From Bacillus sp. V3-13 (lineage in GTDB: Bacteria > Bacillota > Bacilli > Bacillales > Cytobacillaceae), in NCBI RefSeq assembly GCF_002860165.1, contig NZ_PGUZ01000059.1, positions 16,505 through 80,504 of the forward strand: DNA of 64,000 bases, written 5' to 3'. The notes beneath the pieces are model-generated. The model did not search any database, had not been told where the DNA came from, and worked only from the letters and a program-made list of their open reading frames with translations. This document shows, in pieces, positions 17,652-26,029 of this stretch (positions are counted from its first letter, which is position 1; every line of letters starts with the position of its first letter). The position numbers and the translations under genes are program-made.

Positions 17652-18428
17652 ATGAATACAATGACTTTAGACCAGAAACGCTATAAGTTTGGCAGATATA
17701 TGGTCCCGCTCGCGATTATCCTGCTCTGGCAGATTATTTACCAAATCATCGGAGCACCGGCGATGGCTTCACCGTGGCAAAGTCTTGCCGATTTAGGGGC
17801 GAATACAACCAACTGGCTTGGTGATATGGGAAACACCTTGCTGACGTTATTAGTCTCATTCTTAATTGCGGCGACTTCAGGGGTGATACTCGGGTTTTTT
17901 ATCGGGTTAAGCTCTTTTTGGACCAAAACACTGTCACCTTTGTTATTAGGATTATACTCGATCCCCAAAGTGACTTTGTATCCGATCTTCCTGTTGATTT
18001 TTGGATTAACGATTCAAGGAAGAATGGCATTTTCCGTCTTCCACGGTATCTTTCCGATCATGATTATTTGCATGGAAGCAACGAGAACGGTCCCTGAAAT
18101 ATATCTTAAATTGGCAAAATCGTACCGGATGAGTTTTATGCAAAAAGCCCGGCAGATCCTGATCCCTGCCATCATGCCCCAGCTGGTCGTTGGCCTGCGA
18201 ATGTGTTTCAGCCTTTGTTTTCTCGGCTTAATCCTGGCTGAGATGTTCGCATCCTATGAAGGTCTGGGACACCGTTTAGTCCATTATATGTCTCTCAATC
18301 AGCCGGCCTCGATTCTTGCATTGATCATCATCATTATTTTTATTGCGTTTTTCTTTACATTCCTCTTTCTGCTCTGGCAGGAAAAGAATGAATTAAAGAT
18401 TGGCAAACGCAAGATGAATCTATCATAA
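17652..18428 (+). CDS. ABC transporter permease (SsuC/TauC family), second
   Basis: A 258-residue permease with about six membrane segments. The EAA-type loop is 'EIYLKLAKSYRMSFMQKARQ' followed by 'ILIPAIMPQLVVGLRMCF'. GAGAGGAGAA precedes the ATG. It pairs with the preceding permease; both share the SsuC-like layout but differ in sequence. The cytoplasmic C-terminal tail is short and Lys-rich. Confidence 0.88.
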   Translation: MNTMTLDQKRYKFGRYMVPLAIILLWQIIYQIIGAPAMASPWQSLADLGANTTNWLGDMGNTLLTLLVSFLIAATSGVILGFFIGLSSFWTKTLSPLLLGLYSIPKVTLYPIFLLIFGLTIQGRMAFSVFHGIFPIMIICMEATRTVPEIYLKLAKSYRMSFMQKARQILIPAIMPQLVVGLRMCFSLCFLGLILAEMFASYEGLGHRLVHYMSLNQPASILALIIIIIFIAFFFTFLFLLWQEKNELKIGKRKMNLS

Positions 18429-18508
18429 ATGAACCATTGTTATACGCAGGGGGAGTATTCTTAGTTTGGAAGAGACACAACTGAAAAAACGTTTATGGAG
18501 GAATGATG

Positions 18509-19264
18509 ATGAGTGGCAATTATCGAGTAGGCTTAATCGTGCCGAGCTCAAACACGACGATGGAAACTGAAATTCCGGCAATGCATCACAGCAGGCAGCA
18601 GCTTGAAACGAACGAAACGTTTACCTTTCATTCGGCAAGGATGCGAATGAAGCATGTGAATCCAGAAGAATTAAAGAAGATGGACATTGATAGTGAACGA
18701 TGTGCGATCGAGCTTTCCGACGCCCGATGTGATGTGCTGGCTTACGCTTGTTTGATTGCGATTATGTGCCAGGGACCAGGGTACCACCAAATTTCAGAGG
18801 AGAAGTTAAGATCAGCAACAATCGAAAATGGGGGAGGAGCACCGATTGTCAGCAGCGCCGGAGCACTGATTGAAGGCATCGAGACGATCGGGGCGAAGAA
18901 GGTTGCGATTATCACCCCGTACATGAAACCTTTAACCAATATGGTTATTGAATATTTAAATACAGCCGGAATCGAGGTAGTCGATTCTATTAGCCTCGAA
19001 GTGGCGGACAATCTTGAAGTCGGCCGTTTGGATCCTCTTAAACTTATTGATCACGCAGCCCGTTTGAATACAAAAGGAGCGGACGCTGTTGTGTTATCTG
19101 CATGTGTTCAGATGCCTTCTCTTCCTGCTATCCAGACGGTGCAGGAACGTTCAGGACTGCCGGTATTATCTGCTGCGACTTCGACGGTATATAAAATTCT
19201 TAAAACATTGAACCTGAATACAGAGGTGCCGAATGCCGGTTATTTGCTGTCAGGAAAGTTTTAA
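18509..19264 (+). CDS. Maleate cis-trans isomerase-like protein (Asp/Glu racemase superfamily)
   Basis: A 251-residue protein that, as I remember it, closely follows known maleate isomerases (MaiA/NicE): 'RVGLIVPSSNTTMETEIPAM', 'FHSARMRMKHV', 'LAYACLIAIM' with Cys81, 'SSAGALIEGIETIGAKKVAI', 'PYMKPLT', 'DNLEVGR' and 'VVLSACVQMPSLPAIQ' with Cys199. The two cysteines correspond to the catalytic pair Cys76 and Cys194 of the Nocardia enzyme. It would isomerise maleate to fumarate, or citraconate to mesaconate. I chose the third of three tandem ATGs (18503, 18506, 18509) as best spaced, seven bases after TGGAGG. As last gene of the CoA-transferase operon it fixes the likely substrate class as a cis-butenedioate. 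Confidence 0.88.
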   Translation: MSGNYRVGLIVPSSNTTMETEIPAMHHSRQQLETNETFTFHSARMRMKHVNPEELKKMDIDSERCAIELSDARCDVLAYACLIAIMCQGPGYHQISEEKLRSATIENGGGAPIVSSAGALIEGIETIGAKKVAIITPYMKPLTNMVIEYLNTAGIEVVDSISLEVADNLEVGRLDPLKLIDHAARLNTKGADAVVLSACVQMPSLPAIQTVQERSGLPVLSAATSTVYKILKTLNLNTEVPNAGYLLSGKF

Positions 19265-19322
19265 TCAGCTCCACAATGTTCGGATTGATGAAAAACAAAA
19301 AAACTTTTATATTAAAAAAGAC

Positions 19323-19353
19323 AGGGCTCTCTGTATGGAGAACCTTTTTTTGT
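19323..19353 (+). terminator. Terminator after the maleate-isomerase-like gene
   Basis: AGGGCTCTC and GAGAACCT form a slightly imperfect stem around TGTATG, followed by seven T. It lies about 60 bases after the stop and closes the operon that begins at 11583. Confidence 0.7.
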
Positions 19354-19685
19354 TAAGACAGACATATCAGCCTTTCTAGAAGATATGGGGAAATCATTGT
19401 GGATACATCAAAAAGGAAGGAAGTAGGGAGTCAATTTCAATCCACACATCTGTCTGTTAATATCGATGAATGGCTTAACAAAAAGTGTTTAATAACAATG
19501 AGGGCTTCTATGTGCATGCCTCAAAACAGAAACAATTGGGTATTATAGATTAGAAAAAAAAGTAAAATCGTATGATGTGAATATTCTTAATATTTTGTAT
19601 TATTATGGTGAAATTTATCTAATGATAGAGGAGCTGGTTCGTTTGACGGATTTAGTTATCAAACAGATACCCAGTTGAGAATCGA
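19354..19685. other. Intergenic stretch, no convincing gene
   Basis: I see only short open stretches with no ribosome binding sites, for example GTG 19399 to TAG 19548 (49 codons) on the plus strand. The composition and broken frames suggest decayed coding sequence between two unrelated operons. I recognise no family. Confidence 0.4.
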
Positions 19686-19820
19686 ATGGAAGAATTGAAA
19701 GTCTATGGCTATTACAAGAAGCATCAAGAGTTCGGCAATAATTTTAAGAGCAAGCGAAGAATCGGCAGAATGAGTAAAGAACAGGCATTACATTTTATTT
19801 CAAGGAGTGGTAGTCGTTGA
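19686..19820 (+). CDS. Small hypothetical ORF or gene relic upstream of the acylase gene
   Basis: ATG 19686 to TGA 19820 encodes 44 residues rich in Lys, Arg, Gly and aromatic residues ('VYGYYKKHQEFGNNFKSKRR'), ending 'RMSKEQALHFISRSGSR'. The TGA overlaps the TTG start of the acylase gene. There is no clear ribosome binding site before its ATG, so it may be the tail of a decayed gene rather than a real peptide. I do not recognise the family. Confidence 0.25.
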   Translation: MEELKVYGYYKKHQEFGNNFKSKRRIGRMSKEQALHFISRSGSR

Positions 19821-22213
19821 GAAAGATATCTTTGCTGGTACTTGCATGCTTGCTATTGGTGACAACTCCATTTTTGAATGCCGGTGATGCTGCACAACCT
19901 TCATCGAAGTACACGGTTTCCGGACTGGAAAAACCAGCGGAAATACTTATTGACCGCTGGGGTATACCTCATATATATGCAGGCTCAAAAGATGATGCTT
20001 TTTTCGTGCAGGGCTTTAATGCGGCGCGAGACCGTTTATGGCAAATTGATTTATGGCGAATGCGCGGGCTTGGGAAGCTGTCAGAGGTACTGGGGCCGGA
20101 ATATGTGGAGCAGGATAAAGCCACAAGACTATTTTTATATCGTGGAGACATGGAAAAGGAATGGCAATCCTATGGACCTAATGCCAAGGAGATTGTAAAT
20201 TCTTTTGTAAGCGGTATCAATGCTTATATTGAAATGACGGAAAAAAATCCTGATCTTCTTCCTCCGGAGTTCAAGATGCTTGGCTATAAGCCTTCGAAAT
20301 GGCAGCCGGAGGACGTCGTCCGGATTCGGAGCCATGGGCTGACAAGAAACGTTAACAATGAAGTCGCACGGGCGCTTACCTTAAGGAAGCATGGAGCAGA
20401 AGCAGAGAAAATACGCCAACGATTGGAACCTGAATGGGAAACAAGCATTCCGAAAGGCTTGAATCTTTATGACATTCCTGAGGATGTACTAAAAACTTAT
20501 GCTTTGGCGACACAGGGAGTTTCTTTTGATAAAAATTCTGGAAAAATCAAAACGGAAAACTTAAATGACCGCATTCATGACGCATCCAGCCTGGGAAGCA
20601 ACAACTGGGTAATAGCCCCTGAAAAGTCAAAAACGGGCCGTCCAATCCTGGCCAATGACCCTCATAGAACACTGGCGGTTCCATCTCTTCGTTATATTGC
20701 TCATTTATCCGCTCCAGGAATGAATGTTATTGGAGGCGGTGAACCGGTATTGCCGGGGATATCAATCGGACACAATGGTACGGCTGCGTTCGGGTTAACG
20801 ATCTTTGCCATTGACCAGGAAGACCTGTACGTTTATGAAACCAATCCAAATAATCCTTCGGAATATAAATACAAGGGTCAATGGGAAGCTATGAAGCGGG
20901 TATCTGAAAACATTGCAGTAAAAGGCAAGAGCCCTGAGACAGGAGAACTGGAGTTCACTCGCCATGGACCTGTTATTTACAAGGACGAGAAGAATAATCG
21001 TGCATTTGCTTTAAGAGCGGCCTGGCTGGAACCGGGAATGGCTCCTTATTTGGGAAGCCTTGCTTATATGGGGGCAGAGAATTGGAACGAATTCAGCAAG
21101 GCGATGAATAATTGGGGTTCACCTTCAGAAAATCAGGTGTATGCCGATACAAAAGGAAACATCGGCTGGAAGCCGGGCGGATTGACTCCTGTCCGCAAAA
21201 ATTGGGATGGTCTGCTTCCTGTACCAGGGGACGGAACCTATGAATGGGACGGTTTTCTAAATCAGGAAAATCTGCCGTCCGAATATAATCCGGAAAAAGG
21301 CTGGCTTGGCTCTGCAAATGAAATGAACCTGCCGGATGATTATGATTATGAAAAATACAAGCTTGGCTTTGAATGGAGTTCACCTTACCGCTATCAGCGA
21401 ATTAAGGAAGTATTAGATAAGAAGAAAAAAGTAGGAATTGAAGATTCCCTTCGTCTGCAGACGGATTATTCATCCATTCCGGCACGGCGGATTACAGACC
21501 TTCTGGATGGTCTCAAATCAAATGATAAAAAAGTAAAAGACGGCTTGAAATTACTTCAAAAGTGGAATGGCAATCTATCCGCAGATTCTGCAGCTGGTGC
21601 TTTGTTTGAGGTATGGTATCAGAATCATTTGCGAAAAGCAGTGGTCCAACAGATCCTTCCAAAAGCCGCAGCGAACGATATCGGTTCTGGTGATCCGGTT
21701 GTGATCCTGGATTTATTAGAAAATCCGGATAAACGCTTTGGCGTTAATCCAGAAAATACCCGTGATCAAATCCTGTTAACCAGCTTAAAAAATGCCATTG
21801 CTCAAGTGGAGGGACTTCTTGGCCCACGTATGAAAGACTGGCAATGGGGTGATTTGCATCATGTCTACCTTGAACACCAGCTCTCAAGTCTGGTAGATGA
21901 AAGAACACGGAGAATCCTGAATGTCGGGCCTGTTCCTCGTGGCGGAAGTGGAGACACAGTAGGTAATACAAGCTATTCAAGATCAAATTTCCGGCAGACA
22001 AGCGGAGCAACTTACAGAATGGTACTGGATGTTGGCAGATGGGACAATTCCATTGCAGTAAATAGTCCGGGCCAATCCGGAGATCCGGAAAGCAGGCATT
22101 ACAAAGATTTATTTAAAAAGTGGGCAAGTGATGAAGCAATCCCGCTGTTATATAGCCGGAATAAAATTGAGCAGGCAGCAGAAGAACGGATTATTTTACT
22201 GCCCGGACAGTAA
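19817..22213 (+). CDS. Secreted penicillin acylase family amidohydrolase (Ntn hydrolase)
   Basis: A 798-residue precursor. Residues 1 to about 25 form a signal peptide (basic MRKIS start, Leu-rich core, 'LNAGDA'). The alpha-chain region has 'ILIDRWGIPHIYAGSKDDAF' and 'FNAARDRLWQIDLWRMRGLG'. After a spacer, 'GSNNWVIAPEKSKTGRPILA' provides the Ser that becomes the beta-chain N-terminal nucleophile, and 'NDPHRTLAVPS' follows. Family members are self-cleaving and hydrolyse penicillin G, cephalosporin side chains or acyl-homoserine lactones. Length and layout fit; the acyl preference cannot be read. The start is TTG after AAGGAG. It stands alone between terminators and acts outside the membrane. 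Confidence 0.88.
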   Translation: MRKISLLVLACLLLVTTPFLNAGDAAQPSSKYTVSGLEKPAEILIDRWGIPHIYAGSKDDAFFVQGFNAARDRLWQIDLWRMRGLGKLSEVLGPEYVEQDKATRLFLYRGDMEKEWQSYGPNAKEIVNSFVSGINAYIEMTEKNPDLLPPEFKMLGYKPSKWQPEDVVRIRSHGLTRNVNNEVARALTLRKHGAEAEKIRQRLEPEWETSIPKGLNLYDIPEDVLKTYALATQGVSFDKNSGKIKTENLNDRIHDASSLGSNNWVIAPEKSKTGRPILANDPHRTLAVPSLRYIAHLSAPGMNVIGGGEPVLPGISIGHNGTAAFGLTIFAIDQEDLYVYETNPNNPSEYKYKGQWEAMKRVSENIAVKGKSPETGELEFTRHGPVIYKDEKNNRAFALRAAWLEPGMAPYLGSLAYMGAENWNEFSKAMNNWGSPSENQVYADTKGNIGWKPGGLTPVRKNWDGLLPVPGDGTYEWDGFLNQENLPSEYNPEKGWLGSANEMNLPDDYDYEKYKLGFEWSSPYRYQRIKEVLDKKKKVGIEDSLRLQTDYSSIPARRITDLLDGLKSNDKKVKDGLKLLQKWNGNLSADSAAGALFEVWYQNHLRKAVVQQILPKAAANDIGSGDPVVILDLLENPDKRFGVNPENTRDQILLTSLKNAIAQVEGLLGPRMKDWQWGDLHHVYLEHQLSSLVDERTRRILNVGPVPRGGSGDTVGNTSYSRSNFRQTSGATYRMVLDVGRWDNSIAVNSPGQSGDPESRHYKDLFKKWASDEAIPLLYSRNKIEQAAEERIILLPGQ

Positions 22214-22267
22214 AAGTAGTAGCAGATTGCTTTATCCAACTCGAATTAAAAATTAGTTTCTAATTTT

Positions 22268-22327
22268 AAAAGACCTCGGAATATGCGTGCCGTTACAATT
22301 GTGACACACATATCTGGAGGTCTTTTT
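22268..22327 (+). terminator. Long stem-loop terminator after the acylase gene
   Basis: AAAAGACCTC pairs with GAGGTCTTTTT, and inside it ATATGCGTG pairs with CACACATAT (one G-U). The whole is an extended hairpin ending in a T run, about 55 bases after the stop. Confidence 0.8.
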
Positions 22328-22348
22328 CTAACTTATTTAGCCGTCAAA

Positions 22349-22373
22349 TTAATATTTTTTTACGTAATATTAA
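22349..22373. promoter_or_regulatory. AT-rich inverted repeat upstream of the flavoprotein gene
   Basis: TTAATATT and AATATTAA are a perfect 8-base inverted repeat with a 9-base spacer, about 105 bases before the start. It may be an operator, but AT-rich repeats arise by chance in such DNA. Confidence 0.25.
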
Positions 22374-22477
22374 AGATATGGTATGACTAGATTACAAGAG
22401 AGTAAAAACGAATAATACATCGGGGAAGCGAGCATTCGGAGTGAAAAGATCAAAACAGTAAGCGGGAGTTGAACAAA

Positions 22478-23608
22478 TTGACAGTGAATCATTTTGACGT
22501 GGTAATAGTCGGTGCAGGATCGATGGGAATGGCAGCAGGCTATTATCTTTCAAAGCTTGGTGTAAAAACATTAATGATAGATTCCTATGATCCACCCCAT
22601 TCAATCGGCAGCCACCATGGAGAAACCAGGATCATCAGGCATGCTTACGGTGAAGGGAGAAGTTATGTGCCCCTGACCCTAAGGGCCCAGCAGCTCTGGA
22701 ATGAACTTCAGTTTGAAGCCGGGAAAGAGCTTTTCCTAAACACTGGCGTTGTCTCTATCGGGGATGCGGATTCTTCTTTTCTAAAAGAGATCATGGAATC
22801 TGCCAAAGAATTTAGTCTTCCCATTATATATTTGAATTCAGACGAAATCCACACAAGATGGCCAGGTCTTCGTTTACCTGCGAACTTCGTTGGGTGCCTG
22901 GAAACCTCCAGTGGTGTGTTGCTTGTGGAGGAATGTATCCGGGCGTTTAGGGATCTGGCCATTCAAAATGGAGCGAGGTTGATCGCAAATACTGACGTTG
23001 TTGAGATCGTGCAACATGGTGACAGGGCTGTCGTACATACTAAAAAAACTCAATATCATGCTGAAAAGGTGATTGTGTGCGCAGGGGCGTGGACCGGGAA
23101 GCTCCTTGCCGAATTGAATCTGCCAATTGAACCAACCCGGAAAACTGTTGCCTGGTTTGCAGACGAACAAAAACAGTATAGCCATCAAAACTTTCCTGCT
23201 TTTGTGTTCCAGCTTGAAGACAGCGCCTTCTACGGTTTTCCGGATTTCGGGAAGGGTATTAAAGTAGGCCGGCATGATAGCGGACAAAAAGTGGATCCTG
23301 ATAAAATGGATCGAAAATTCGGCTCGCAGCAAGAGGATGAAGGGGATCTATCCCGGTTTGTCCAATCGTATTTTCCGTCTGCCTCGAAAACTGCCAGCAA
23401 GGGTCAGGTTTGTATGTATTCGATGACACCGGACGAAGATTTTATCATTGATGTTCATCCTCAGATGCCCAGTGTCGTTATTGCTGCCGGGTTCTCCGGG
23501 CATGGGTTTAAATTCAGCAGCGTAGTTGGGGAAATCCTGTCTGAAATGGTGACCGAGGGCAAAACGAAGCATGATATATCAGAGTTTTCACTTGCCAGGT
23601 TTCTGTAG
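22478..23608 (+). CDS. FAD-dependent oxidoreductase, monomeric sarcosine oxidase / SolA family
   Basis: A 376-residue flavoprotein with an N-terminal Rossmann motif 'VVIVGAGSMGMAAGYYLSKLG', then 'DPPHSIGSHHGETRIIRHAY' as in monomeric sarcosine oxidase and N-methyltryptophan oxidase. 'KGQVCMYSMTPDEDFIIDVH' carries the Cys (about 310) that binds FAD covalently in this group, and 'AAGFSGHGFKFSSVVGEIL' is the conserved C-terminal motif. It would oxidise an N-methyl or secondary amino acid to the demethylated product, formaldehyde or imine and H2O2. I prefer TTG 22478 over 22469 because GGGAG touches the earlier codon. It is cytoplasmic and monocistronic. Confidence 0.87.
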   Translation: MTVNHFDVVIVGAGSMGMAAGYYLSKLGVKTLMIDSYDPPHSIGSHHGETRIIRHAYGEGRSYVPLTLRAQQLWNELQFEAGKELFLNTGVVSIGDADSSFLKEIMESAKEFSLPIIYLNSDEIHTRWPGLRLPANFVGCLETSSGVLLVEECIRAFRDLAIQNGARLIANTDVVEIVQHGDRAVVHTKKTQYHAEKVIVCAGAWTGKLLAELNLPIEPTRKTVAWFADEQKQYSHQNFPAFVFQLEDSAFYGFPDFGKGIKVGRHDSGQKVDPDKMDRKFGSQQEDEGDLSRFVQSYFPSASKTASKGQVCMYSMTPDEDFIIDVHPQMPSVVIAAGFSGHGFKFSSVVGEILSEMVTEGKTKHDISEFSLARFL

Positions 23609-23628
23609 TATTTTTTTCAAAGCGTTAC

Positions 23629-23664
23629 AAAAAAAGCCCCAAAGAGAGTACATCTCCTTGGGGT
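23629..23664 (-). terminator. Terminator of the molybdopterin oxidoreductase gene (minus strand)
   Basis: On the minus strand ACCCCAAGGAGA and TCTCTTTGGGGCT form a stem around TGTAC, followed by seven T. Convergent with the flavoprotein gene, it ends the minus-strand transcript from 25725. Confidence 0.8.
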
Positions 23665-23685
23665 GAAGATTAATCATATAAACAG

Positions 23686-25725
23686 CTACAATTTCTCAAC
23701 ATTCACACGCCCCGAAAAGAAAGTCGCGCCGCCTCCCATATCGGCGATTCGATCAGGTGTCAGTGTATTGACGAGCTGCTTCGAGCCTGGGAGATCAGCC
23801 CAAAGCCCTTGCGTGACGGCTACTCCTTCGAGTACATTTTCGCCTACAGCAGCCTTGAGCACACATTCTCCGCGGTCGTTCCATACCAGGATGAGATCTC
23901 CGTCGTTGATGCCTCTTGTTGAAGCATCCTTCACATTTAGGTGCAGGCGGGGTTCTTTTTCAAGCAGGATATGCTTTTCATTGTTCGCAAAGGTTGTGTT
24001 TAAGAAATTATGATTCGGCCCGGGCACAAACAAGAACGGGAAGTCACCGTCGTGAACTAGCGGTGTGTACGTTGGCAGCGGAGGATAACCGTCCTTTTCC
24101 ATTTTCTTTGAATAAAGCTCAATTTTTCCGCTAGGTGTCGCCAGTTTTCCTGAAAGCAGGGGCTTTATATTTGCTTTTACGAATTGGTTGGCAGCCAGCT
24201 CCTCATAATCAACCCCGTCCAGATACGGATTGTTTTTGTTATCAAGTGCCTGTGCGATCATTTCGGCTTCTGTTTCATATAATGCTTGATCCTCAAAGCC
24301 CATTTCCTCAGCAAGCAGCCGGAACACTTCAACATTTGATTTGGATTCACCATATTGTTCAATGACCGGCTGCTGGATCTGGATATAGTGATGCCAGTAC
24401 GAGGTATACAAATCGGTGTTTTCAAACGCACTCGTTGCCGGCAGGATCAGATCGGCGTACATGGCCGTCTCTGTTAAAAACAAATCATGGACAACGGTAA
24501 ACAGGTCTTCCCGCAGCAGTCCTTCTCTGACTTTATTGCCTTCCGGCGCGACAACCGCTGGATTGGTTCCATATACAAATAAGCTTTTTACAGGAGGGTC
24601 TGCTTGAAGCAGTGCCTGGCCAAGCAGGTTCATGTTAATCGTCCTTGTGTTTTTGTTTTTCAGTAAATCAGGGCGCTGCAGAGCCGCCGTATTCGGAGCA
24701 AGATAGCCACCATTCGATTTGATCGCGCCGCCGCCCTTGACCAGCCATTGGCCGGTAATGGCAGGAAGACAGGAGATCGTCCGGATGCACATGCCGCCGT
24801 TATCATGATGCTGCGGTCCATTTCCAATCCGGATAAACGCGGGTGAAGTGCTGCCATACATCCGGGCCAGCTTATAAATGTCGTCCACTGGAACACCGGT
24901 AATGCCGGAAACTGTAATCGGATCATACTGGACAACATGCTCGCGTAATTCTTCATATCCGATTGTGTATTGCTGCAGAAAAGCATTGTCTGCCATATTT
25001 TCTGCGAAAAGAATATGCATCATGCCAAGCGCGAGGGCGGCATCCGTGCCAGGTAAAATGGGGATAAACCAGTCTGCGAATTGTCCCGTCTGGTTTTTAT
25101 GTACATCAATCACTACGATCTTCGCGCCGTTTTTCCTTGCCTTTTGCGCAAGGGCAACCTGATGCATGTTTGTGCTGACGGCATTAATGCCCCAGAATAT
25201 AATCAATTTTGAATAAACCGTATCCTCCGGGTCGATGCCGAAGCTCCCTCCCATTGTATAGTTATAGCCAACGTTGCCGGCGACTGAACAAATTGTCCGG
25301 TCGAGCCTGGAGGCACCTAATCGATGGAAAAAGCGGCGGTCCATTCCCTCGGCACTGAGTCTTCCCATGTTGCCATAGAAGCTGTAGGGCAGAATACTTT
25401 CAGGTCCATCCGTTCGAATCAGCTCTTTCCAGCGGGAACCAACCATACTGATCGCTTCACCCCAGCTTATTCGTTCAAATTTTCCTTCGCCTTTCTTTCC
25501 AATCCGCTTCATCGGATATTGCAGCCGTTTTGGATCGTAAATCCTTGAGGTCATGTTTCTTACCTTATTGCAAATATTCCCCTTTGTAACAGGGTGGTTC
25601 GGGTCTCCCTGAATTTTTACGATTTTTCCATCTTGTTTATGGACAAGCAGGCCGCATTGGTCCGGACAGTCAAGCGAGCAGACGGAAGGAAAGATGCCGG
25701 TTTTTTGGTCAACAAAAGATTGCAT
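23686..25725 (-). CDS. Molybdopterin (bis-MGD) oxidoreductase with one [4Fe-4S] cluster
   Basis: A 679-residue protein of the DMSO reductase superfamily. The N-terminal cluster motif is 'VCSLDCPDQCGLLV' with a fourth Cys in 'KGNICNKVR'. Molybdopterin contacts appear in 'LPYSFYGNMGRLSAEGMDRR', 'WGINAVSTNMHQVALAQKAR', 'GTDAALALGMMHILF' and the C-terminal 'PGPNHNFLNTTFAN'. It resembles the stand-alone oxidoreductases of Bacillus (YoaE type) more than respiratory nitrate reductases, and there is no twin-Arg signal, so it is cytoplasmic. No partner electron-transfer subunit is next to it. Substrate unknown. A minus-strand ribosome binding site AAAGGAGAAT precedes the ATG. Confidence 0.87.
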   Translation of the reverse strand: MQSFVDQKTGIFPSVCSLDCPDQCGLLVHKQDGKIVKIQGDPNHPVTKGNICNKVRNMTSRIYDPKRLQYPMKRIGKKGEGKFERISWGEAISMVGSRWKELIRTDGPESILPYSFYGNMGRLSAEGMDRRFFHRLGASRLDRTICSVAGNVGYNYTMGGSFGIDPEDTVYSKLIIFWGINAVSTNMHQVALAQKARKNGAKIVVIDVHKNQTGQFADWFIPILPGTDAALALGMMHILFAENMADNAFLQQYTIGYEELREHVVQYDPITVSGITGVPVDDIYKLARMYGSTSPAFIRIGNGPQHHDNGGMCIRTISCLPAITGQWLVKGGGAIKSNGGYLAPNTAALQRPDLLKNKNTRTINMNLLGQALLQADPPVKSLFVYGTNPAVVAPEGNKVREGLLREDLFTVVHDLFLTETAMYADLILPATSAFENTDLYTSYWHHYIQIQQPVIEQYGESKSNVEVFRLLAEEMGFEDQALYETEAEMIAQALDNKNNPYLDGVDYEELAANQFVKANIKPLLSGKLATPSGKIELYSKKMEKDGYPPLPTYTPLVHDGDFPFLFVPGPNHNFLNTTFANNEKHILLEKEPRLHLNVKDASTRGINDGDLILVWNDRGECVLKAAVGENVLEGVAVTQGLWADLPGSKQLVNTLTPDRIADMGGGATFFSGRVNVEKL

Positions 25726-25954
25726 GGAATTCTCCTTTAAACATCATATTGAATACGAGCTTTATTGATTTAGTTATTTAATATAATAAAATAATTAAAA
25801 AATACTATCAATAAAATATGAATTATATACAACGGAAAAGCACCTGTTTCTAGACTGCAAATCCCCTTATTTAAAGAATCTCAAGCAGGTGGAATATAGA
25901 TGATGGTTGTCTAAAAACCTTCTATTAAAAATATTAAGAAAATTATTAAAACAG

Positions 25955-25983
25955 TTGAAATTGTAGATTGGATACAGTATCCT
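25955..25983 (+). promoter_or_regulatory. Promoter with GntR-type operator for the 26030-30372 operon
   Basis: TTGAAA (25955-25960) and TATCCT (25978-25983) are 17 bases apart. ATTGGATACAGT (25967-25978) fills the spacer end; on the minus strand it reads ACTGTATCCAAT, one base from the box found at other control regions in this window. GGATA and TATCC also form a perfect short palindrome here (25970-25982). Confidence 0.5.
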
Positions 25984-26029
25984 TTTTTATAAGTTTAAAT
26001 TTTTCCAACTTAATGGGGGAATAAAAAAT

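Noticed and set aside
19399..19548. A 49-codon GTG-started ORF before the acylase gene
   Set aside because: No ribosome binding site, no recognisable motif and an unconvincing sequence. Treated as decayed DNA.
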